Source: Notolepis coatsorum (lineage: Eukaryota > Chordata > Actinopteri > Aulopiformes > Paralepididae). Taken from it: a DNA stretch of 64,000 bases. The stretch is from NCBI GenBank assembly GCA_963971535.1, contig OZ020585.1, positions 24,247,236-24,311,235 on the forward strand, given 5' to 3'. Below, piece by piece: positions 55,808 through 64,000 of the stretch (the stretch's first letter is position 1; the number at the start of each line of letters is the position of its first letter). The notes below the pieces were generated by a model, which saw only the letters and a list, made by a program, of their open reading frames with translations, made no database searches and was not told where the DNA came from. The position numbers and the translations under genes were made by a program.

Positions 55808-56234
55808 TATGGTGTGTATGCCCCCTCCTGAATGTCTTCCTCCTCAGTGGGCTCGGGTAGGGAGAGAGGGCTCGTCTTGTGTGTGTTGTAGGTTCTGTAG
55901 AGAAGTGCTGGATCCCGACTCTCTGTCTCCATGTCGTGTGAGGAGGTGGGTGCAGATGCTCCCGATGGACTTTAATGTCTACAGCGTCGTCTCCTCCTGT
56001 ATTGTCTTTGTTCAGCGTCTGTTTGTGTGGGTTCATAACTCCGTTTCAACTTGTAGACTGTTCCTTGTTCATAGTGTCTTGTATCCCGGTCAAACTTTTT
56101 ATCTTTCGACAATGTTGTTTCTTGTTGTAGCTCCGCTCTTTACTGTTCGTGTTCAAACACCCAGGTCATCTCGTCTCTGTTCGTCAAAAGTTGCTGTTTG
56201 AGTTTCTTCACTTCATCTCATCTTCTTTCCAGTT
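55808..56234. other. Unassigned interval, open frame of unknown nature
   Basis: A plus frame of 130 codons (55,809-56,201) is Cys/Val-rich with no known domain. It lies between a LINE tail and a Penelope-like fragment and may be 5' sequence of the latter. Confidence 0.3.
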
Positions 56235-56565
56235 GGGCGGATATTCTCGAACGGAGAATATATCTACGTTTGTGGATCATTTCCTCCAGCCCTGTGGCAC
56301 ATTCTTGCCCTCATACAGTACAATACGGACTCTATGGACTTCATTAAAACCACACAAGCTGTCAAACCCAGCAACAACCATCACCCGCTGGTAATTATGG
56401 ATATTGCATTTTTATACACCAACATGCCCATACAAGGGGGGGGGTTGAAGGCAGCTGAGCTTTTTCTCCAAACGCAAGAACAAAGCTTTGCCAAGCAAGG
56501 TCCACCTACTGTAGCACAGTGTGCATTTTAGAACTCATCAAGACTGTCTTGAGTAGGGCAGGGCT
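56235..56565 (+). pseudogene. Penelope-like element, RT N-terminal fragment
   Basis: Frames shifted near 56,340 read TFVDHFLQP, then MDFIKTTQAV, IMDIAFLYTNMPIQGG and LFLQTQEQSF. FVDH and the LYTN(I/M)P block match the first RT motifs of Penelope-like elements. The catalytic region is absent; sequence after 56,565 belongs to another element. Confidence 0.65.
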
Positions 56566-56639
56566 GGGCTGAGATAAGTGATATAATAATAATAACGTCA
56601 TAGGTTTACCACTCTGGTAAACCAACACTCTCGTTCACT

Positions 56640-57199
56640 AGAGGAGACCACTGCCAAACTCCGCGCTCTCACGCTCAGCTCTGCGGAGCGTGCGAGACAA
56701 ACAATGTAACCGTTTTGATGCATACATCTCTGCCCAGCCTACCCCACCTGTCGCGCCCCCGTACAGGGAGCCCCATGTCGCCGCACCAGAACGCTACGAC
56801 GGGGACGTCTCTAAATGTCGTGCCTTTATTTTTCAATGTTCACTAGTATTCGGACAACAGCCGCACACTTCCAAAGTGATACATCTAAAATCGCTTACCT
56901 CCTGTCGGGTCTGCTCCTGCGTTAGAATGGGCGACAGGCAGCTCTCCACTTCAGTCAGTCCTCCCTCTGCAATTCGTTCCCCGCATACATCGCCGACATG
57001 CAAAAGGTCTTCGACCACCCTCCCGGGGGCTCGGATAGTTCTGCTGGCTTGTTCGCCATCCGCCAGGGAAACCGCAGATATATTCCTTTACTGCGAAAAC
57101 TATTCCAGGCCGCGTCTATTTTTTTACCAACGGAGTTCGCGTTGACGCTTCCAGGTCTATTCGAATCCCAACCGGTTCATGCGTCGGCTACACGCTGCT
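56640..57199 (+). pseudogene. Sushi-type Ty3/Gypsy Gag remnant
   Basis: The frame from 56,690 has [20 protein letters not shown], the hallmark of sushi/Tf1-type Gag. After a frame change, [20 protein letters not shown] and an [15 protein letters not shown] stretch follow the capsid pattern. Frameshifts show decay. The gag is cut at 57,199 by a TTAA-flanked element and its continuation may lie after 59,067. Confidence 0.72.
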
Positions 57200-57203
57200 T
57201 TAA

Positions 57204-59062
57204 GGGCAGACACTGCAGGTGAATAGGGTAAAAAAATTAACTAATAGATATCACAATGAAACTTCCCCAGTTGATTACTTATATTAAGACAATACTTTTT
57301 TGTATTACAAGTTCTGAAATTGTATGTTTAAATATGCAAATGAGGCATGATCTACTTAAATATGCACTAATTTGCATATAATTCCAGGACAGAAATCTGA
57401 ACATTGGATAAAGCCATTTTCAAAATTATAGGTTCATTTTGTTGACATATTAGAGCCAAGGTTATTACAGAGGGGATTTTGGATATCTCTTTTTATCACT
57501 CCATAAATCAGAAAATACTCCATTCAGTCCATTTTTATGGTAAAATTCCATATTTCGCCATGTTTTTAGGAATAAAATGTGATATAAATCAGGGTATGAA
57601 TGCGATATCAACAAACCCTTCTGTAAATACCTTCAGAACATAGATATGAATAGAACTGGAAGGTTTGGTGTATGTGAGTGCTACTGAAGTGGAGATTTCT
57701 GGCTCAGAGTATGAGGAAAAACTCTTAAAACTCCTTTTTGGGAAAACGCCTTCAAAGTTCTGTATTGTAAAATGCCATACTTTTTTTTTTAAACAGATAT
57801 TTACAAACACAATACCTAATCAAACCATTAGTAATAGACAACCTAAACACATGCCTGATAACCAGGCATGCGTTGTTCATGGGACGGGGTAGCACGGTGT
57901 GCTACCTCACTGAGTATTAAAGATTTGAGCAGAAGCGCGTGCACGCACATGCACGCGCTCGCGAGAACGCGCTGCCCTCGACTCGGCTCGTTGTGTTTAC
58001 CTGCCTCCCGGGCCCCGGCGCTACCTCGCATTATCATAACAATAGCCGCTATAGGCTGGTGTCTTCAACCAGTCTGGGACTCTTTGTGATGTAAATATGG
58101 AACGTCCCAAGTTGCCGCTGCCCACAGAGTGCACCGCCGTCCAAAGGTGAACGACGGCGAACGAAGGGCCAAATCAAAACAGCCGTCAATTCCGAATTGA
58201 CAACTCTTTTGATTCAACCCCCCACCCACCACCACTCACCCCCGGACAACAACACACTCTGCAAACAGCAGCAACCCGGGACATTCCATATCTACATCAC
58301 AAACTTCGGGACTGAGTAGATAATTAATTAATCTTCTCTTTATTTTTATTATTTATATTAAAACTGAATCAAACCATAAACAAGGTTGCCTGTTGGGATG
58401 TTAGATCCTAATGTGAAAAACTGATTTTATATGTCTGCACTTTATGTGCTCATTTTATGCCTGTCTTAATTCTGTTGTGAAGCACTTTGAGCTGCAGTTT
58501 CTGTATGAAAGGCTATACAAACAAAGTGTATTATTGTGCGCGAGGGAACATATGCGCATGCGCGCGGGGCCGCGCGTGCTTGTGCGCGCGCGCGTGCGCG
58601 CGGCGTCATTATCCTGCGTGCCGGCTCAGTCCATAATAACAACGCAACACTGCTGATAACTGAATAATAATAATAATAATGATGTTATTGAACTGAACAG
58701 AACTACACACAGGCTACAAACAGTGTAGTACAGTGTAGTACCCCCTAATAGGCAAAACATATTTGAATAGATATCACTATGAAACTTTCCCAATTTGTTA
58801 TGTACATATAAACTAAGAAAAAATATATTGCAAGTTTTCTGAAATGTATGTTTATATATGCAAATGAGGCACTTCCCCATTAAATATGTGCACATTTATG
58901 GATGCAATAAGGCAAAATGATGTAAAATAAACAACTAAATGTGTGTTATTGATGTTTTATTGTCACTAGTTTCATAGAAGACATGTTTAGGAAGCAAAAT
59001 ATAACAAAATCTCAAAATCAACAAAAAAAGTATATTTGACTATTCACCTGCAGTGTCTCGCC
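57204..59062. mobile_element. TTAA-flanked DNA transposon (Kolobok-like), 1,859 bp
   Basis: The ends GGGCAGACACTGCAGGTGAA and, inverted, GGCGAGACACTGCAGGTGAA are TIRs flanked by TTAA (57200-57203 and 59063-59066). Subterminal blocks ATGCAAATGAGGCA and ATCAC.ATGAAACTT are also paired. TTAA plus this TIR style suggests Kolobok; no transposase motif was recognised. The middle (57,835-58,680) includes foreign GC-rich DNA. Confidence 0.72.
58480..58680 (+). repeat. LINE tail and CG-rich alternating DNA
   Basis: GTGAAGCACTTTGAGCTGCA and TATGAAAGGCTATACAAACA form a LINE/SINE tail, followed by alternating GC/GT/GCGC sequence (58,554-58,605) with Z-DNA potential, then (AAT)n. Confidence 0.6.
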
Positions 59063-59215
59063 TTAATAACACTGCATTATCGAGACAGCGCCCCTATGAG
59101 GATCTGGCAATGAATTCCAAGAGTAGGGTAAATCTGCAGTACCGCTCCGCTCTGTGACATTGAGTAGCCTCGGTATTACAATGGAATAAAAGCCAAAACA
59201 ACCTTACGGTTGCAG

Positions 59216-59398
59216 TTACACTCCCCGCCAGCAGGGGGTGCTGCAGTCCCCGCAGCACCCAAACTTGCCGCGTCCCTGCCCGCAGGTGTCCGGAGTCGGC
59301 ATGTGCTCTACAATGTCCCTTTCATGTATCTTGGACTGTTTGAGCAGGAGGTTGTACTGGAATCCCTCTAAGAACCCGTTCCTACAACACACATGCAC
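59216..59398 (-). other. Unrecognised 60-codon open frame with acceptor-like start
   Basis: The minus strand has TGTGTGTTGTAG followed by a frame reading GFLEGFQYNLLLKQSKIHER, DIVEHMPTPDTCG and a Cys-rich end CCGDCSTPCW before TAA. It looks protein-like and could be a terminal exon, but I do not recognise it. The plus strand of the same stretch contains CCAGCAGGGGGTGC, close to a CTCF core. Confidence 0.25.
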
Positions 59399-59539
59399 AT
59401 GTGAGATTCACTCAAGTCCGTCACCCTTCTCAAATCTTTCTGGACATATTGATTATCAATAACAATGGGAGCTAACAGGAAGCAGACTGACAGAAACTCA
59501 CTTTTACAGAACAGTCATATCACGCTGGCTACACCATAG

Positions 59540-59665
59540 CCTCCCTATATCTCAGTTGAACCACATGAACTGTATGCAGCTCAGACACTGATTTTAAAAA
59601 ACAAATTACAGACTTGGAACACAGGTTCCTACAAAGAGGGTATAGCCTACCCACTCTGTATGATA
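59540..59665 (+). pseudogene. Penelope-like element, mid-ORF fragment
   Basis: From 59,590 the frame reads DFKKQITDLEHRFLQRGYS then LPTLYDSM, the block that follows the RT thumb in Penelope-like elements. Confidence 0.62.
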
Positions 59666-59975
59666 GCATGTACAATAGTGCTGTATACAGCATATTTACA
59701 TTTATATGTGTACAGTTACAGCAGTATTTATATACATAGAATATACCTGCATATAACCCATAGCTCTGTATTATGTACAGTAATGCTGTATATACTGTAT
59801 ATGTATTCTTACCATATACCTGTCTGTACTTACCTGTCTGTACATTGTATATTGCTGTCACTTTACTGTTACATTTGCACTCTGGTTGGATGCCAAACTT
59901 ATTTTTGTTGTACTGTACTTGTGCTGTATAATGACAATACATTTTAATCTAGTCTAATCTAATCTAATAAAAGTG
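59666..59975 (+). mobile_element. Retroposon with TCTAA tail inside the Penelope relic
   Basis: AT-rich sequence ends ACAATACATTTTAATCTAG with a TCTAATCTAATCTAA tail (59,946-59,969). The Penelope frame resumes after it, so it is an insertion. A minus open frame here is not supported as coding. Confidence 0.55.
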
Positions 59976-59984
59976 AGTGGGTGA

Positions 59985-60455
59985 CACAGGCCTCCAACCA
60001 TTTTTCTAACTGAACACCATCAGAAACATTGGACAACAGGAACACCTGCACTATTCAGTACTCCCCTCTGGCCAAAGCAATTTCCACTCAAAAAACATTG
60101 GCATGCTGTAGCCATGAACCCTACCCTCAAAGGACACCTGGATAGCCGCCACTGGTGATTTTTAAAATACCCTCAAACCTTAGAAACATGTTGGTGAGGG
60201 CAGATTGTCCACCTAACCACCAACCTGTGGAACCAGACAATTATAAATGTAGTAAGTGCTAACTGTGTAATTTTACTTGCAAAACCACTATCACCACGGT
60301 CCCACACACAGGGAAAGCTTTGTTATTAAAGGTATCATCTCATGTCAAACCAACAATGTGATAGTTTGCTCAAATTCCCCTGTGGACTTGCACCTGTGGC
60401 ACAACCACTTCGATCTAATGAACCACACTGTTGCCTCTATGTTATAGTGGAATCA
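59985..60455 (+). pseudogene. Penelope-like element, C-terminal fragment
   Basis: Shifting frames read KKHWHAVAMNPTLKGHL, FKIPSNLRNMLVRADCPP, NYKCSKC with a following CNFTCKT, and VPHTGKALLL. The NLR.MLVRA and Cys-x2-Cys pattern precedes the GIY-YIG endonuclease in Penelope-like elements; the endonuclease itself is not clear. Confidence 0.68.
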
Positions 60456-61181
60456 AACAAGAAATGTTGATCTCTGAAATCGCGAGCTAACGTACCTGCA
60501 ATGATGAGGTAATCTGTCTCGTGAGTACGCGCCTCACAACCAGGGGTGTGTTGGTCATGGGACGGGGTTGCACGCCATGCAACCGGGTATGTGAGCAGAA
60601 GCACGCGCACGCACAGGAACGGAAAGGTCTAGCTTAAGTCAAGTTATCCTGAAATTGAACAGGGCCCAGGTATGAAATCACCAACGCACCACTGCTTACA
60701 ACCAGTGGCAAATCCTCCTGGAAGCCAAGGGAAGCTAGGCTTCCCCATTAAAATATGAATATGAAATATGAAAGTTTTTTTTATATATATACATAATATA
60801 TACATATACATAATCAAAAATCATTATTTTTCATCTCTGTGTTATAATTTTTTATTTTTTTCTCACGCTCTTCTACACTGTCAGACTCACTGAGGCAGGC
60901 TGGCAGTCACTGTGCTCAGTCAGTCACTGTCTGCAGCTCAGGCAGGAGGGGAGGAGGGGTGTGTGTTTCCCTAGCATCCACCACATGATGCATCCAAAAC
61001 CAATTATTAGCCAATAGGATTCGAGCAGTCGAGCTGACTAAAGCCCTTTCCACATGATAACATTGGTCCCTCTGGCAGAAAAGGTACTCTAGAATCCACA
61101 TACTGGGATTACTGGCATCTAACGTGAGTCACGTGACAACGTCTGAACCATAGGTCTGAACGTCATCCCCTCGCGGGATTG

Positions 61182-61992
61182 ATTGATTGATTGATTGAAC
61201 ATTTTATTAACAGAGCAGGCACCGTAAGGCACGTTAGAATCCTCTATTCTATTATCAAACATTTAGCACTTTATTAGCCACTTATTTTTCGCCGGCGGGA
61301 CATTTACTGAGGACCAGCACACCGTGGATATAATGATTTAATAAAGGAGGATTATTGGCCAGGTAAGAAGCTTGGATGCTAAATTACTAACGTTATGGCT
61401 AGCTTGGATGCTAACTAACGTGATTGATTGATTGATTGAAAACTTTATTAACAGATTGCAGAATGGGTACAATACAGTACAGCTCAATACACACAATTGT
61501 TAAGGGGATGCAGACCAGAGAAAGACTTTCGTCTTGTTTACATCAGGGTCCCCCATTTTCAATTCATAACATTCAAAGGGGCTATCTCTCTCTCTGATTC
61601 ATAATCAAACCAGACCTCCTGCAGGCAACCACTGTGTGTGTGTGTATATATATTTGTGTTGTGTGTGTAATATTCAGAAAGAGAGGGAGAGAGAGAGTGA
61701 GGGAGGGAGAAATATATTATATATATTATTTGGCTTAAATATGAAAACAATTCTACAGTCCCCTCCCCATCATATGTATATACTCTGTGAGGATCTATGG
61801 GTAACAGTACTGTATATTTGAATATCGTATATGTCACAAATGTAAATACCTGATTGATTGATTGATTGAAAAGTTTATTAACAGATTACAGAATGGGTAC
61901 AGTACAGTACAGCTCAAAACATACAATTGTTAAGGGGATGCAGACCAGAGAAAGACTTTCGTCTTGTTTACATCAGGGTCCCCCATCAGGGT
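61182..61992 (-). mobile_element. TCAA-tailed LINE 3' UTR copies, minus strand
   Basis: Three tails written as GATTGATTGATTGATTGA lie at about 61,180, 61,423 and 61,853. The latter two are followed by AACAGATTRCAGAATGGGTA and GTTAAGGGGATGCAGACCAG, the inverse of the 17.34-kb LINE UTR. All are strongly 5'-truncated. Confidence 0.8.
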
Positions 61993-62480
61993 CCCCCCTG
62001 TATGTCATGTATGTCCCTATGCCATAAATGTCATGTATCGCTGCTGTCGGGACAAAACCTCATAACTCCATTTTTTGAATTTTTTTTTTATTATATAAAT
62101 CAACTCCGTAGATCATCCTCCATATGTGTGTGTGGGTTTTACAAAGTTTAAACAATGGGAAAGCATTCAACCGATCATCTGTCTAAACCTCCTAACTCTA
62201 TTCACCCTCAAATCTGTGTTAGTTTTTTTCATCTGCTGAAAAGTTGGGTTTTTGGAGTTATGAGGTTTTGTCCCGACAGCAGCGGTATGTTGTGTATGTC
62301 CCTATGCCATAAATGTCATGATGTCTTGTATGTCATAAATGTCACTATGAATTGAAAATGGGGGACCCTGATGTAAACAAGACAAACGTCTTTCTCTGGT
62401 CTGCATCCCCTTATAAAATTGTGTGTATTGAGCCGTACTGTATTGTACCCATTCTGCAATCTGTTAAATAAATAAAAATA
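61993..62480 (+). mobile_element. TCAA-family LINE 3' UTR, plus strand, split by a MITE
   Basis: CCCTATGCCATAAATGTCAT occurs at about 62,013 and 62,297. AATTGAAAATGGGGGACCCT and CATTCTGCAATCTGTTAAAT follow to about 62,480. It faces the minus copies, giving an inverted arrangement. Confidence 0.75.
62039..62284. mobile_element. MITE with perfect 32-bp TIRs, 246 bp
   Basis: The left TIR (62039-62070) starts CGCTGCTGTCGGGACAAAAC; the right TIR (62253-62284) is its exact complement. Flanks read ATGTAT and GGTATG, compatible with a GTAT or TA target duplication. The interior has no coding sequence. Confidence 0.85.
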
Positions 62481-62632
62481 AAGTTTGACTGGCCGCCGAG
62501 CCATACTGTAGTGTACATGGTGACTGCTTGACTTAAATATTAAAAAAATAAAATAAAAAATTAATAAAAAGATTTAATACTTTTTTTTTTTTTGGCATCC
62601 CCAGTTATTTTACCCACGCCACTGCTTACAAC

Positions 62633-62990
62633 TCTCACGTGACTTGCAAAATGCCTCGTGCTTTGCTTGTTACCATCCAACCAGTAACCTAGCAAGCTTT
62701 CAACAACCTGTCATTCCTAATTTGACAGCTTAGCCCAGGGGGGTGCTGTTATACCTTCGTAAAAGCCAAGGTACTGTGTGATGTTGTCGGTTGGTTTAAA
62801 ACTGTATTGGAACCAGACCCAATATAACAATTCATCACTTTGAAAATCGCTTTGACTGTGGTTGTACTGGGCAGCTCCCAGGTGTGAATGGAACTGTGTG
62901 AATGTGAAGCAGGGCGTAGCTGAAAAAGTGCATCCGTGCTCAGCAAACGTACCCTGGGTAAATACAGGTTAAACAAATATATATTTAAAT
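62633..62990. other. SINE scrap in unassigned sequence
   Basis: TCCCAGGTGTGAATGGAACT and GTGTGAATGTGAAG near 62,878 resemble the central block of the 30,196 SINE. Nothing else is supported. Confidence 0.4.
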
Positions 62991-63308
62991 TAGGGATGTC
63001 CGATATTATCGGCCTACTGATATTACCGGCCGATATTGGCATTAAAATGTGATATAGGAAAATATCGTTATCGGTTTTAAAAAAAGTTTTTATTTTTTTA
63101 TTTTTATTTTTACATTTCTATAACGTTTATTTACCCAGGCAAGCAAGTAAGAACAAATTCTGATTTTATTTATTGTCAAAAGTATGCATAATGTTGTGTT
63201 AATTCCACAACAAGAGATATGTATCGGTTGATATCGGTATCGGAAATTAAGAGTTGGACAATATCGGTATATCGGTATCGGTAAAAAAGCCAATATCGAG
63301 CATCCCTA
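62991..63308. mobile_element. hAT-type MITE, TAGGGATG family, 318 bp
   Basis: Termini TAGGGATGTCCGATATTATC and CAATATCGAGCATCCCTA. A perfect TSD ATTTAAAT is at 62983-62990 and 63309-63316. Shares ACAAATTCTGATTTTATTTA and GTATGCATAATGTT with the 1,560 copy. Confidence 0.9.
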
Positions 63309-63348
63309 ATTTAAATGCCTGTTCTAGACTCTGTCACAGGCCTATTAC

Positions 63349-63505
63349 ATTAAATTACATTTTAAATTACAAGTCCTTCTAAAGGAAGTAGTTATTACAT
63401 TTCCCAGTGTTATTACATTTTAAAGTCCTTCTAAAGGAAGTAGTTATTACATTTCCCAGTGTTATTACATTTTAAAGTCCTTCTAACGGAAAAGGTTATT
63501 ACATT
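63349..63505 (+). repeat. Tandem repeats of about 52-60 bp, three copies
   Basis: TTTTAAAGTCCTTCTAAAGG and TATTACATTTCCCAGTG recur three times with slight changes. Confidence 0.8.
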
Positions 63506-64000
63506 GGTACATGGTGTTTAGTTTTCTTCATTCTTACCAAATGAACTGTCAGATAGCTGTGCTTGCTGAGTTGTCCGTTTGAGCAAATATTATGAGCAAA
63601 GTCATATGACGTTTTCTGCTGCCCAGACAAGCTGGGACCTTCATCAACAAGAACAACTCCAGCATCAACACCGTACTACAATAGTCAAATACATGTAGCA
63701 GGGCTCCAAGCTGCAGATACTGGAATACTGTTGTCTTTGTTAGGATTCTTATTATTATGCTCTGCTAAAAGTGACTGTAAATCAGAAACTGTAACACATC
63801 TGTGAATGTAACAACTTGACGTCGCTGTAAATTTATTTAATTACTCAGTGTATTTTTAGAGTTTAAATAAAGACTGGATGCACAAATGAATGTAAATCGT
63901 ACAACACCAACCACATTCATCAGGGGAAATAAAGCATGGGAGTAGCATTATATAATGTAGCTGTAATCTATCTCAGTCAATGCCATTTGAGGATGTCATA
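63506..64000. other. Unassigned interval to window end
   Basis: No supported feature was found on either strand. Confidence 0.4.

Larger units (their letters stand above)
60703..62624. mobile_element. hAT element, 1,922 bp, loaded with LINE 3' ends
   Basis: Begins CAGTGGCAAATCCTCC and ends TTTACCCACGCCACTG; termini share CAGTGGC. A perfect 8-bp TSD CTTACAAC is at 60695-60702 and 62625-62632. No transposase motif was seen. Inside are several inverted LINE 3' UTR copies and a perfect-TIR MITE. Sequence from 60,456 to 60,694 holds no supported feature. Confidence 0.85.

Overview
This window looks like teleost fish genomic DNA from a transposon-dense, gene-poor stretch. The evidence is the mix of repeat families: hAT, PIF/Harbinger, TTAA-targeting elements, Tc1/mariner-like MITEs, BEL/Pao, Tf1/sushi-type LTR elements, Penelope-like elements, L2/CR1-like and L1-like LINEs, and tRNA-derived SINEs with fish-type tails. 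Long CA, AAT and G runs are also present. I found no complete host gene, rRNA, functional tRNA or CRISPR array. The species cannot be named from the sequence alone.

Layout. 1-10.2 kb is a mosaic of LINE 3' ends, hAT MITEs with 8-bp target site duplications (TSDs), TTAA-flanked repeats, a split LINE endonuclease fragment, an (AAT)n tract and a head-to-head SINE pair. 10.2-17.1 kb holds a palindromic TA-flanked MITE interrupted by a non-autonomous LTR retrotransposon. Its two LTRs are both 2,485 bp, differ at one visible base and are filled with tandem repeats. 17.1-30 kb carries more LINE remnants, a Harbinger element with transposase remnants, a 1.9-kb hAT, SINEs, a minisatellite and a solo LTR related to the 10.6-kb element. 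30-41 kb has SINEs, microsatellites, an L1-like LINE with an inverted 5' part, and TTAA-flanked MITEs.

41.7-55.1 kb is the structural centrepiece. A probable solo LTR (TSD CTTG) contains a nearly full-length BEL/Pao retrotransposon on the minus strand, at 42,409-52,790, with TSD GTACT, tRNA-Tyr-type primer site and a 1,948-codon open frame. One BEL/Pao LTR is itself split by a 1.39-kb Harbinger-like element carrying two tRNA-like modules. The host LTR also holds a hAT that contains a smaller hAT. The whole stack appears to split an exon-like open frame (41,697-41,712 plus 55,145-55,346).

55-64 kb contains Penelope-like fragments separated by a degenerate sushi-type gag, which is in turn split by a TTAA-flanked element. 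A 1.9-kb hAT filled with LINE 3' ends and a perfect-TIR MITE follows, then another hAT MITE.

The elements work as independent mobile DNAs, not as a pathway. The most notable points are the self-priming signature of the 10.6-kb LTR element, the tRNA-bearing insertion in the BEL/Pao LTR, and the relative order of insertions that can be read from nested TSDs.
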